A DNA stretch of 43,203 nucleotides from contig JBCCEW010000009.1 in assembly GCA_039030075.1 (NCBI GenBank), positions 1-43,203 on the forward strand, read 5' to 3'. The notes under the pieces are model-generated. The model was not told the DNA's origin, did no database searches, and worked only from the letters and a program-made list of their open reading frames with translations. Numbering within the stretch: the stretch's first letter is position 1; the number at the start of each line of letters is the position of its first letter. The translations under genes and the position numbers were made by a program. Source of the DNA: Myxococcota bacterium. GTDB lineage: Bacteria > Myxococcota_A > UBA9160 > SMWR01. This document shows, piece after piece, positions 12,101-20,026 of the stretch.

Positions 12101-13781
12101 GGCCGAGGGGTTCGTCCCCGCGATCCCCGAGGACGGCGACGCGTCGACCGATCTCGCCTCCGTCGCGCGCGCGAGCGCCTACCGGGCGCCGCGCACGGAT
12201 CCCGAGCGCCTGCTCGTCGACATCTGGGAGCAGGTGCTCGGCGTCCCGAAGATCGGTGTCGACGACGACTTCTTCGAACTGGGCGGGGACTCGTTGCAGG
12301 TGCTCCAGGTGCTGTCTCTCGTGCGTGAGGCGGGCTACGCCCTCGACCCGGAAGACCTCTTCGATCGCCAGACCGTCGCGACGGTCGTCGAGGTGATGCA
12401 CCCGGCGGCGAGTTCGGACCCGCGTGTCTCGGCGCTGGGGGCCGAGCGGCTGGCCGACCCGGTCACCGGTGAAGACGTCGGGTTCACGCGCCGCCCGCGT
12501 CGGGTCGTTCCATGGACGGCCGAGCAGCGTCGTTGGCTCGCCGCTGGCGGTGCGCCCGTCCACCAGCGACTCGTCTCGGCGGTCGACGGGAACGCACTTC
12601 CCGACGAGGACGGCCTGCGCGCGGCCACGGTCCTCTGCACTGCGCGCTACGGTGCGCTGCGGCTGCGCGCAGCGCGCGCCGGGGGCGAGTGGATCCAGCG
12701 ACTCGTCTCGTCGGAAGACGCGCCTTGGACGGTCGCCACGCGAACGCTTGCGAGCGGGGAGTCGCTGGAGTCGACTCTCGCTGCGCTGGCCCGCGAGCTC
12801 GATCCGGTGGCCGGGCCCGTCGCCGCGGCGGTGCGGTTGGCGTGTGGGGGATCGCCCGAGGCGACGCGGCTCGCGGTCATCGTGCATCCGCTGGTCGCCG
12901 ACGCCGACGCGCTCGACGTCCTGGTGTCGGAGCTGCTGAACGCAGGCGCTGCGTCCGGCGCGCGTTCACCGGATCCCGAGGCCGAGGGCTTCGGGAGCTT
13001 CGCCGAATCTGCACTCCTCGCCTCGCTCGACGCCCCCACCGAGGCGTCCGGCGGCGCGCCGGTCCGGGTGCCGCGCGATTTCCCGCTCGGCGAAGCGCTG
13101 GCGTCGAACCGTGTGCGCGCAACGCGTCCCGTCGCGAACGTCGCCGAGGGGCTCGAGGGCGTGCTCGCCGCGACCGCGTGCGCGCTTCACCGCTGGACCG
13201 GGGTCGGACGCGTCGATCTTGCCTTCGAGCGGCGCGCGGCGGCGGCATCGGAGAGCGTCGGCTGCTTCACCGAGCGGGCGACGGCGACATTCGAAGCCGC
13301 GGCCGATGGCGTGTCCGTCGAGGACGCGCGTGAAGCGATGGCGCGCGCGGTAGTTGTGACGGACAGCGGCGCGGCCTCGGACGTGTGGGTCCGCGTGACG
13401 TCTCCGCCGCGCGCTCCCGAGCACGAGGGCACCCGCTGCGATCGCATCCCCGGGCCGGCGCCGTGGACGCACCCGGAGGCGCGCCCCTTGCACGCCCTCG
13501 AGGTGACCTGGATCGCCGGCGACGCCGGAGCCCCGGGCCAGCTGGCAGTCGACTACTCGAGCGCGGTCCACCGCTCCGAAACCGTCGACCGCGTGATCGA
13601 CGACATCACCGCGCAGCTGACCGGCGGAGCGGAGGGGGCGACGCCGGAAGAGGCACCTGCCGTCGCCGCGCCGGCTCTCACCCCTGACGCCGTGAGCGCC
13701 ACGTCGATCCGACCCGCGGATCTGGAAAAGCTATTGGCCCGGGTCGGCGGAAGCGATGCGCAGGACGAGGGCGAGCGATGA
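6192..13781 (+). CDS. Hybrid NRPS-PKS: interface-like degenerate C - A(Asp) - T - KS - AT - T - degenerate E/C domain
   Basis: The ATG at 6192 overlaps the previous stop and has GAGGA six bases upstream; length is 2529 aa. Residues 5-440 are C-domain-like but lack HHxxxDG (SALALDT, residues 147-153), so this domain cannot condense. It resembles the 'interface' domains paired with siderophore aspartyl beta-hydroxylases. The adenylation domain (about 455-965) has D651 L652 T655 K694 L723 G725 H747 V755 G756 K949, the classic aspartate code. A carrier (Ser1006) precedes a ketosynthase of the NRPS-hybrid type (Cys1239 in SGCSSS, His1375, His1415) and an acyltransferase (Ser1697; HAFH 1797-1800, malonyl-specific). 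There is no KR, DH or ER before the second carrier (Ser2034), so a beta-keto thioester is expected. The last 440 residues resemble an epimerization/condensation fold with HP at 2232 in place of HH. That part is probably structural or a docking partner for the next protein. Confidence 0.93.
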   Translation: MSAEVGYRLAPQQERVADALARRAPGHEALSALGSGGGFRVQWLLRLHAPLTLETLAARLCRAIDRHDALRLRLVPRPGARRPLQRFVAEGSQDPLAEGILRSAREDAREVCRAEWARPFDLTTEAPLRLVRLEEGPDASRLILTASALALDTRSSIALAEELCGDVSPLDEDPEALDWLGASAYFREWLEDEADEDARADRAHFSDASCGEPLRWPPLAVRPEHGAQGGGYVRLPVPVSREAASNLAAAAMRAEVSTEALWLAGLHALLARTSETTETGVRVASGGRGLEELETLLGPLSRWLPVGTRVDQKASAAALARSLDRALERAREHAHGHRDPDPSTDETSLELDAIAFAAVDATLEGAAEIEGLRAVETDAPLLATLLDAGNGSPEPALEVDTGRVDIGAAATFAAALADLWTSIANDPERAVGEHTLVAPGSARERALGGPYTSFEATPGSFVERFDAAVASGPEHPAVITDTTTLSYADLDRRSRALAAKLRSAGAGPDRPVALVLHRTHHALIAMLGAMRAGAPFLPLDPVLPTEAIGFRLEDADAAVVLTEPLLYARVPEPCPRWNLEELDLDAEPEPEVRGPAPADCAYLLYTSGSTGKPKAVAVEHRQLAAYIAAIEPRIGVGAGACWGNLSTLAADLGHTTLFPALATGGTLRLFGEESMGNARVLAEQLRACPIDVLKIVPSHLAALLDGAGGPEAERALLPAQALLCGGEPLPSALVERIGDAVPTLLNHYGPTETTVGVVVGDARSMPSDAEGRVPIGHPLGHARAYVLDERLAPVPVGVPGELYVAGPTVTRGYAGRPALTAERFLPDPFGPEPGARMYRTGDRVRRLADGSLAYLGRTDFQVKIRGFRVEPGEIEKTILDHPDVAQAAVKALGDATSGGARLVAWVAPRTGVSLEAADLREWMKSHIAVYMRPASWVLLRALPLTPNGKVDRAGLPEPDTSQPATEHAYVAPRGAAERDIAAIWCELLGLERVGVEDNFFDLGGHSLLLVQLMSRLEARFEREILITELFQYTTVAAMADWLDGAGGASTAASDDRARRERRFDPNEPIAVVGMAARFPGAGSIDAFWENLREGRDGVTRLERDALLDAGVDASLLDDPHFVPASPMLDDIDRFDATFFGVAPRQAQIMDPQHRLLLEIAWAALEDAGIAPGRSAGRVGVFAGAGLSSYFLHNLAAAPELVAAAGVTAVRHANRVDNLATRVAYHLDLAGPAVTVQSGCSSSLVAVHLAAQSLLTGDSDVAIAGGVTVNAGQGRGYLHQPGGINAPDGRCRAFDAAAAGTVFGSGVGAVVLKRLSDALADGDTVHAVVLGSAMNNDGAIKQGYTAPSIEGQATVVADALARAGVDPADVDFVEAHGTGTAIGDPIEVAALARAFGSAAAASGSTVLGSVKSNLGHLDAAAGIAGFLKAVLALSRGEIPPTLHFEAPNPRLQLDATPFRIAEALTPLEGPPEQRRGGVSSFGIGGTNVHVVLGGPVPAPRPDPAPASANDGAAVLTLSARRADALDGMAEALAERLRAQPELALDDVAWTLANGRRPAPHRRTVLCADREEAIQALSGALPDRVRSRVATLRDADIAFLFPGQGAQMPGMAAPLYEADAAFRYRFDEVQKAVEEAQAQVGHPSPGELRELLLNPQAPDAAKRLADTALAQPALFVIELAMVEAWAARGVRASALVGHSLGEWVAATHAGVFSLEDGARLVALRGQLLAQQPTGAMLAVRASAEDVGYWLAEPGGEGLHLSAINGGEDVTVGGSVDAIETFAARLARGDVQVRRLATSHAFHVPQMEGAVEPFRAAVAAVPRQAPQVPFVSARTGGWIQDAEAVDPDHWAQQLVEPVRFSEALAALGERFGGVALEVGPGRALSTLVRRETSLPVVAPRPGGSPPHPISAALADLWLHGAAIDWSQALPGGTARRVSLPTYPFARERHWVDATPGSARVQPAVARVGGEAAPAEGFVPAIPEDGDASTDLASVARASAYRAPRTDPERLLVDIWEQVLGVPKIGVDDDFFELGGDSLQVLQVLSLVREAGYALDPEDLFDRQTVATVVEVMHPAASSDPRVSALGAERLADPVTGEDVGFTRRPRRVVPWTAEQRRWLAAGGAPVHQRLVSAVDGNALPDEDGLRAATVLCTARYGALRLRAARAGGEWIQRLVSSEDAPWTVATRTLASGESLESTLAALARELDPVAGPVAAAVRLACGGSPEATRLAVIVHPLVADADALDVLVSELLNAGAASGARSPDPEAEGFGSFAESALLASLDAPTEASGGAPVRVPRDFPLGEALASNRVRATRPVANVAEGLEGVLAATACALHRWTGVGRVDLAFERRAAAASESVGCFTERATATFEAAADGVSVEDAREAMARAVVVTDSGAASDVWVRVTSPPRAPEHEGTRCDRIPGPAPWTHPEARPLHALEVTWIAGDAGAPGQLAVDYSSAVHRSETVDRVIDDITAQLTGGAEGATPEEAPAVAAPALTPDAVSATSIRPADLEKLLARVGGSDAQDEGER

Positions 13782-16700
13782 CCACCGATACTCCGCCCCG
13801 CGCCGACGTCGTCGATGTCTACGATCTCACCCCCGCCCAGGCGGGGATGCTCTTCCACACGTTGAGCAGTCCCGGAAGTGGCGTCTACGTCCAGCAGCTG
13901 TGGTGGACGATCGAGGGCGACTTCGACGCGGAAGCGCTGCGGCGCGCCTGGGATCGCGTGGCCGCGCGCCACGCCGTCCTGCGCACGAGTTTCCACTGGG
14001 AAGGACTCGAGCAGCCGTACCAGGTCGTGCACGGGGTCGTGCAGACGCCGCTCGCGGACGTGGATCTGCGCGGTCTCTCGCCGGAGGCCCAGGCCGCGAA
14101 GCTCGATGAAGCGCTCGAAGCGGACCGGCGCTCGGGCTTCGATCTCACCCAGGCGCCCGCGGTGCGGATCCACCGCTACCGGCTCGACAACAACCGTCAC
14201 CGCATCGCCGTGAGCTACCACCATATCCTGCTCGACGGGTGGTCGGTGCCCGTCGTGACCCGCGAACTGTTGCTCGAGCTGGTCGCCGAGCGCGAGGGCC
14301 GCACCCTCGAACTGCCGCCCTCCAGGCCCTTCGCTGAGCACGTCCGGCGGGTCGTCTCTCAGGACCCGAGCGCCGCCACGTCGCATTGGCAGGAACGCCT
14401 CGCGGGGTTCGCGACACCGAGCCGCGCCGATCTCGATGCGCAGCCCGTCGTCGAGAAGGCGTCGGTGATCCGGGTTTCCGCCTCGCTCGACGACGCCGCC
14501 GCCGAGCGACTCGCGTCGGCGGCGCGGGCAGCGGGGGTGACCCTGGGCACGATGGCCCTCGGCGCCTGGTCGATCGCCCTCTCGGCGCTCTCGGGCAGGA
14601 CGGATGTGGTCTTCGGCGTCACTTCGAGCGGGCGCGACGCCACCGCGGGTGCCGACGAGACGCCGACCGTCGGCATGTGCCTGACCACGCTGCCCTTCCG
14701 CGCGGACGTCGCGTCCCACGTGCCGCTGCGAGACTGGTTGCGCGAGCTGCAGCGGCGCCAGGCCGAGGATCGGCGCTTCGAGCACACTCCGCTGGCCGAG
14801 CTGCGCGGGCTCGCCGAACTCGAACCCGGCGCGTCCCTCTTCGACACCATCGTCGTCGTCGGCAACACGCCGCTCGCCGAGCTCGAGATGGCGGCCGGTC
14901 GGCTGCCGGCGCTCCGCGTCACCGAGGTCGGTGATTTCGAGAAGACGAACTATCCGCTGACCCTGCTCGTCTCGCCGCGGTCGGGTCTCTCGGTCGAGGC
15001 CCTCGGCGGTACGGGAACGGATCCCGCGGCGATCGAGCGCGCGGTGGCGCTCTTCGTATCGACGCTGCGGCGGCTGGCCGATCACCTCGACACACCGGCC
15101 CACGCCTTTCCCCTGGTGGACACCGCGGGCGCGCCCGCGCCGGTTGCGGAGCCGAACGAGCCCGGACCGGGCCTCGAACTCGACCTGGTCGCCGCGATCG
15201 ACGCGCAGCGTTTCGACCGGCCCGATGCGGTCGCGCTCGTAGACGGCGATCGAACGGTCACCTACGGCGCGTTGCTCGACCGCGTCGATGCACGCGCACG
15301 GCAGCTCGCCGGCGCGGGCGTTCAGGCGGGCGATCGCGTGGCGATCGCGGCCGAGCCGGGATCCGGGCTGGTGGAGGGGCTGCTGGCCGCGCTCCGAGTC
15401 GGGGCCACGTGTGTGCCCCTCGACCCCGGTCAGCCGCCGGGGCGTCGCCAGCGCATCCTCGAGAACGCGCGCCCGGCCGCGGTCCTGTCGACATCGGAGT
15501 TCGCGGACGAGTTCGCGGCCGCGCTCCACGAGACCCCCGTGCTCGACCTCGATGCGTCGGCTCGCGGGAACGAGGCGCCGCCGCAGGCGCTCCCGCTGCC
15601 GCCCTTCGACCCGTCGCGCCCGGCTTACGTCCTCTACACCTCCGGTTCGACGGGCGAGCCGAAGGGGGTGGTCTTGCCCCTCGATACGCTCGCGCGCCTG
15701 GTCGCGTGGCAGAACGAGCGCTCGGGTCCCGAAGCGTGTGCGGCCACCCTGGCGCTGGCGCCGATCGGCTTCGACGTGGCGTTCCAGGAGCTGCTCTCGG
15801 CGTTGGTCGCGGGCGGTCGGCTCGTGATCGTCGACCGCGCGACGCGCCGAGACCCCGGCGCCATCCTCGACCGGGTCGAAGCGCATGGGGTGACGCGCCT
15901 GTTCGCTCCGTTCGTGTTGCTCGATGCGATCGCGCAGGTGGCGGTGGCGCGTGATCCCGCCCCGTCGCCCCTGCGCGAAGTCGTGACGGCCGGCGAAGCC
16001 CTCCGCGTGACCGCGGCGATTCGCGGCTGGTTCTCGCGCTTGGACGGCGCGGTGCTCGACAACCAGTACGGCCCGACCGAGGCGCACGTGGTGACGGCCC
16101 ACCGGTTGACCGGCGATCCCCAGGACTGGGAGACATTGCCGCCGATCGGAAATGCGCTGCCCGGCACCGTGCTGCACGTCCTCGATCGCCTGGGTCGCCC
16201 GCTGCCCGACGGTCTCGTCGGAGAGCTGGTCCTGGCCGGACGGGGCCTCGCCCACGGCTACTGGAATGCGCCCGCGCGCACCGCCGAGCGCTTCGTTCCC
16301 GACCCGCTCGCCGTCCATGGGCCCGGTTCGCGCGCCTACCGAACGGGCGACCTCGTGCGGCGCCGCGCGGACGGCGCGCTCGCCTTCGTGGGGCGCGCCG
16401 ACGACCAGGTCAAGCTGCGCGGCTTCCGCGTGGAGCTCGGAGAGATCGAGGCTGCGATCGCGCGCCACGACGCCGTCGAGAGTGCGGCGATTGCGCTGCG
16501 GTCCCGGTCCGGTGGGACATCGGGATCCAGCGCACGGCTGGTCGCCTACGTCGTGATCCGGGAAGGAGACCCGACGCCGGACAGCGCGCTTCGCGGCTGG
16601 CTCGCGAACGAGTTGCCGGCGTACATGCTCCCCGACGCGTTCGTGAGGCTGTCGTCCCTACCCGTCACCCCGAACGGCAAGGTCGATCGGCGTGCTCTCC

Positions 16701-19700
16701 CGATGCCGGACGAGGCGGCGTTCGGTAGCGCGCCCGCGGGCGCGCGCGTCGAGCCGCGCACCGAGACCGAGGCGCTGGTTGCCGAAACCTGGAGCCGCGT
16801 GCTGGAGCGCGAGGGCATCGGGGCCCACGACGACTTCTTCGATCTCGGGGGCCACTCGCTGCTGGCGGTGCGGCTGGCCTCGCTGCTCGGTGCGGCGATC
16901 GGCCGCGAGGTGCCCGTCGTCCAGCTCTTCGAGCATCCGACACCGGCGGGCCTCGCCGCCTGGATCGAATCGAGCGCGCGCGGCGACGAGACGGGCGAAC
17001 CGAATCCCGTGCGGCGCGACCTCGCCGAAGAGCGGCCGCTCTCGGAATCGCAGCGGCGCTTGTTCGTGCTGAATCCCCAGGTGGCACCGACCCACCGCTT
17101 CTACCACACCGTGACGGCCCGCCGTCTGCGCGGTCCCCTGGACGTCCCGGCGCTCCGCTCCGCCCTCGAGTCCGTGGTGGCGCTGCACGAGCCGCTGCGC
17201 ACCGCGTTCGAGGTGCGGAGTCTGGCTCCGCTCGACGTCGTCAAACGCGTCGTCGCCGCCGGCGCGCTTCCGCTCGAGGTGGTCGACCTGTCCGATACCA
17301 CGGTCGCCGAGCAGGAGCGGGCCGTCCGCGCTCGGGCCGACGCCGACTTCGCTGCGCCCTTCGATCTTGCCGGCGGCCTCCTGATGCGCGCGACGCTGCT
17401 GCGTCTCGGCGACGACCACCACGTGCTCGTACTCGTGCATCACCAGCTCGCCTTCGATGCCTGGTCGCGCGAGCTCTTCGTGAAGGATTTCGAGCGCTTC
17501 TATCGGGCTGCGCTGTCGGGCGATTCCGAGGAGGTCGCGGCGCCGGAGTCGTCCGAGGCGCTGCGCTACGACGACCTCGCGGTCGACGAAGCCGACCGGC
17601 TCGAGAGCGACGCAGCACGGGAGCGGCTCGCATCGGCCCGGGACCGGCTCGCCGAGCCGTGCCCTCCCTTGGCCTTGGACACAGACTACGAACGGCCCGA
17701 CGTGAAGTCCTTCGAGGGGATCGTCTTGCCGCTGCGCATCCCGGCGGGTCTGGTCGAGCGTGCGCGCGAACTCGCGCGCCGCTCGGGCGTCACCCTCTAC
17801 ATGGCGCTCTTGTCGCTGTATGCGGTGTGGCTCCATGCGCACTCGCGACAGGAGCAGCTGCGGATCGGCTCGTCGTCGGCGGGCCGACGCGGTGAAGCCG
17901 CCGAGACGTTGGTCGGGCCGTTCAACGACTTCCTCGTCCTCCCCGTGGACCTCTCCGGGGATCCGAGCTTCCGGGAGCTCTTGCGGCGCATTCGTCGCGT
18001 CGCGCTCGACGCGCACGCCCATGGCGAGGTGCCCTTCGCGCGCCTCGTGGATGCGCTCGACGCGGGGGAGGACGCATCCCGCACGCCCGTCTATCAGGCG
18101 ATGTTCACGTACAAGCGCTTCCTCGAACGCCCCGACGGACGGCTCGGCGAGCTGGAGGTCGAAGGCGTCCACGTCGACTGGGGCACGGCGCGGACCGACG
18201 TGACGATCTCGCTCCTCGACGATGGCGAGGACATCGTGGGCTTCCTCGAGGCGAGTGCCGACCTCTTCGAGCGCGAGCGCACCATGCTGCGACTGCGGCA
18301 CGCCCAGGTGCTGCTCGATGCGGTGGTGCGCGACCCGGACGCACCGCTCTCCTCGCTTCCGCTCTCTCCCGCCGAGGCGGCGAACTACGATCCGATGTCG
18401 AGCCTCTCCGAGAGCGAGCAGCGCTACCTCGACGCCTTCGAGGTGCGACACGCCGGCCGCACCCCGCACTCTCGACAGCTCGCTCGGGATCATCACCCGA
18501 GCTGGGCCGACCCGCGCTTCGCAGCGGGCTACCGCAAGGCGCTTCGCGGAGTGGGGTACCCGCTCTTCGCGGAGCGCGCGGAAGGCGCGCGGATCCAGGA
18601 CGTCGACGGCAACGCCTACGTCGACCTCACGATGAGCTTCGGCATCACGCTCTTCGGCCACCGCCCGGCCTTCCTGCGCGAGGCCCTAAAGGACGAGGTC
18701 GACCGGGGCTTCCCGCTCGGGATGGCCGCGCCGCGTGCGGCCGAGGCCGCGGAGCGGATCCGTCGCTTCGTGCCGACCGTCGAGCGGGTGGCCTTCCTCG
18801 GAACGCGGACCGAGGCGATGATCGTCGGACTGCGCGCCTGCCGCGCCGCGACCGGTCGGTCCAAGGTCGTGGTGTTCCGCGGCGGCTACCACGGCAACGC
18901 CGACGAACTCCAGACCGGGCCGAACCCCTTCGATCCGGGAGCGCGACCGCCGGGGATTCCCGAAGCCCTGTCCGGGGACGTCTGGTCGCTCGACTACAAC
19001 GATCCGCGCTCCCTCGACGCGCTCGAAGCGCGGGCCGACGAGATCGCGGCCGTCCTGGTGGAGCCGATCCAGAGCCAGTGGGCGGCGCGACTCGACGAAG
19101 ACCCGGCGGCTTTCCTCGCCGGGCTGCGCTCGGTGACCCACGACCACGGCGTTCCGCTCGTCTTCGACGAGACCGTCTTCGGCTTCCGCATCCACCCGGC
19201 GGGCTGCCAGGGCCATTTCGGGATCGAGTCGGACCTCGCCATCTACGGCAAACCGATCGCCGGGGGCCTGCCGATCGGGGTGGTCGGCGGGCGCAGCGAG
19301 ATTCTGGACCGCATCGATGGCGGGGCCTGGTTTGGCGCCGAGGACGGCGCGCCGGCGGGCGGTCGTATCGAAGCCGGCAGCACCTACGGCGGGCACCCGC
19401 TCTCGATGGCGGCGGTGTGCGCGGTACTCGAAGAGCTCGAGCGTCGCGGTCCGAGCTTTCAGAAGGATCTGAACGAGCGAAGCGCGGCGTTCTGCGAGCG
19501 GCTGAACGCGCTCCTGCGGGCCGAAGGGGCGCCGATCGGCGTGACCCATTTCGGATCGCGCATCGGCTTCGTCTCCCTGGGCGGTGGCGACGTGGGGCCG
19601 CTCTTGCGCCTGCACCTTCTGGAGCACGGCGTGTTCCTGCGCGGCGATTGCGGCTCGCTTTCGGACGCCCACAGCGACGCGGACCTCGAGATCGTGGAGA

Positions 19701-19753
19701 GCGCCCTGCGCGAAACCGTCCGAACCCTCGCCGCCGCGGGATTCCGCGCCTGA
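13778..19753 (+). CDS. NRPS C-A(Pro-like)-T-degenerate C with C-terminal class III aminotransferase domain
   Basis: The ATG at 13778 overlaps the preceding stop (ATGA), with GAGG seven bases upstream; length is 1991 aa. The first C domain (HHILLDGWS, His148/149, Asp153) begins with the LTPAQAGMLFH signature seen in C domains that pair with an E-terminated partner. The adenylation domain (about 465-975) reads D666 V667 Q670 L708 V736 A738 Q763 V771 V772 K968, close to published proline codes (DVQLIAHVVK). The carrier Ser is 1027. The second C-like domain has HQLAFDAWS (His1222, Gln1223, Asp1227), so the catalytic second His is Gln and the domain is probably inactive. Residues about 1560-1990 are a glutamate-1-semialdehyde aminotransferase-like PLP domain (Asp1797, Schiff-base Lys1825 in YGKPIAGG). 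Its phosphate loop is GTRTEA, where relatives have SGTEA. No thioesterase or reductase is present. The aminotransferase may act on the beta-keto intermediate made by the upstream PKS module. Confidence 0.93.
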   Translation: MTTDTPPRADVVDVYDLTPAQAGMLFHTLSSPGSGVYVQQLWWTIEGDFDAEALRRAWDRVAARHAVLRTSFHWEGLEQPYQVVHGVVQTPLADVDLRGLSPEAQAAKLDEALEADRRSGFDLTQAPAVRIHRYRLDNNRHRIAVSYHHILLDGWSVPVVTRELLLELVAEREGRTLELPPSRPFAEHVRRVVSQDPSAATSHWQERLAGFATPSRADLDAQPVVEKASVIRVSASLDDAAAERLASAARAAGVTLGTMALGAWSIALSALSGRTDVVFGVTSSGRDATAGADETPTVGMCLTTLPFRADVASHVPLRDWLRELQRRQAEDRRFEHTPLAELRGLAELEPGASLFDTIVVVGNTPLAELEMAAGRLPALRVTEVGDFEKTNYPLTLLVSPRSGLSVEALGGTGTDPAAIERAVALFVSTLRRLADHLDTPAHAFPLVDTAGAPAPVAEPNEPGPGLELDLVAAIDAQRFDRPDAVALVDGDRTVTYGALLDRVDARARQLAGAGVQAGDRVAIAAEPGSGLVEGLLAALRVGATCVPLDPGQPPGRRQRILENARPAAVLSTSEFADEFAAALHETPVLDLDASARGNEAPPQALPLPPFDPSRPAYVLYTSGSTGEPKGVVLPLDTLARLVAWQNERSGPEACAATLALAPIGFDVAFQELLSALVAGGRLVIVDRATRRDPGAILDRVEAHGVTRLFAPFVLLDAIAQVAVARDPAPSPLREVVTAGEALRVTAAIRGWFSRLDGAVLDNQYGPTEAHVVTAHRLTGDPQDWETLPPIGNALPGTVLHVLDRLGRPLPDGLVGELVLAGRGLAHGYWNAPARTAERFVPDPLAVHGPGSRAYRTGDLVRRRADGALAFVGRADDQVKLRGFRVELGEIEAAIARHDAVESAAIALRSRSGGTSGSSARLVAYVVIREGDPTPDSALRGWLANELPAYMLPDAFVRLSSLPVTPNGKVDRRALPMPDEAAFGSAPAGARVEPRTETEALVAETWSRVLEREGIGAHDDFFDLGGHSLLAVRLASLLGAAIGREVPVVQLFEHPTPAGLAAWIESSARGDETGEPNPVRRDLAEERPLSESQRRLFVLNPQVAPTHRFYHTVTARRLRGPLDVPALRSALESVVALHEPLRTAFEVRSLAPLDVVKRVVAAGALPLEVVDLSDTTVAEQERAVRARADADFAAPFDLAGGLLMRATLLRLGDDHHVLVLVHHQLAFDAWSRELFVKDFERFYRAALSGDSEEVAAPESSEALRYDDLAVDEADRLESDAARERLASARDRLAEPCPPLALDTDYERPDVKSFEGIVLPLRIPAGLVERARELARRSGVTLYMALLSLYAVWLHAHSRQEQLRIGSSSAGRRGEAAETLVGPFNDFLVLPVDLSGDPSFRELLRRIRRVALDAHAHGEVPFARLVDALDAGEDASRTPVYQAMFTYKRFLERPDGRLGELEVEGVHVDWGTARTDVTISLLDDGEDIVGFLEASADLFERERTMLRLRHAQVLLDAVVRDPDAPLSSLPLSPAEAANYDPMSSLSESEQRYLDAFEVRHAGRTPHSRQLARDHHPSWADPRFAAGYRKALRGVGYPLFAERAEGARIQDVDGNAYVDLTMSFGITLFGHRPAFLREALKDEVDRGFPLGMAAPRAAEAAERIRRFVPTVERVAFLGTRTEAMIVGLRACRAATGRSKVVVFRGGYHGNADELQTGPNPFDPGARPPGIPEALSGDVWSLDYNDPRSLDALEARADEIAAVLVEPIQSQWAARLDEDPAAFLAGLRSVTHDHGVPLVFDETVFGFRIHPAGCQGHFGIESDLAIYGKPIAGGLPIGVVGGRSEILDRIDGGAWFGAEDGAPAGGRIEAGSTYGGHPLSMAAVCAVLEELERRGPSFQKDLNERSAAFCERLNALLRAEGAPIGVTHFGSRIGFVSLGGGDVGPLLRLHLLEHGVFLRGDCGSLSDAHSDADLEIVESALRETVRTLAAAGFRA

Positions 19754-19792
19754 CCCGCGCGAACCGAGAAACACACGAAACAGGAGAACGAT

Positions 19793-20005
19793 ATGAGTTG
19801 GAACGACGACGACACCACGACCCCGATGAAGGCGGTCATCAACGACGAGGAGCAGTACTCGATCTGGCCCCTCGATCAGGAGCTGCCCGCTGGCTGGCGC
19901 GACGCCGGCAAGGAAGGCCCGAAGTCGGAGGTCCTCGCCTGGATCGACGAGGTCTGGACCGACATGCGACCGCGATCCCTCCGCGAGCGCCTCGACCACG
20001 CCTGA
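19793..20005 (+). CDS. MbtH-like protein, NRPS adenylation-domain activator
   Basis: This is a 70-residue protein with nearly the full MbtH signature: [10 protein letters not shown] (17-26), PAGW (32-35), G39, and [10 protein letters not shown] (55-64). MbtH-like proteins bind NRPS adenylation domains and are often needed for their solubility or activity. The ATG at 19793 has a good AGGAG ribosome site about seven bases upstream. The gene lies 39 bases after the aminotransferase-bearing NRPS and 21 bases before the exporter, inside the same operon. One MbtH gene is in view and presumably serves all adenylation domains of the cluster. Confidence 0.95.
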   Translation: MSWNDDDTTTPMKAVINDEEQYSIWPLDQELPAGWRDAGKEGPKSEVLAWIDEVWTDMRPRSLRERLDHA

Positions 20006-20026
20006 ACGCGTTCCGGGTTCCCCCTC

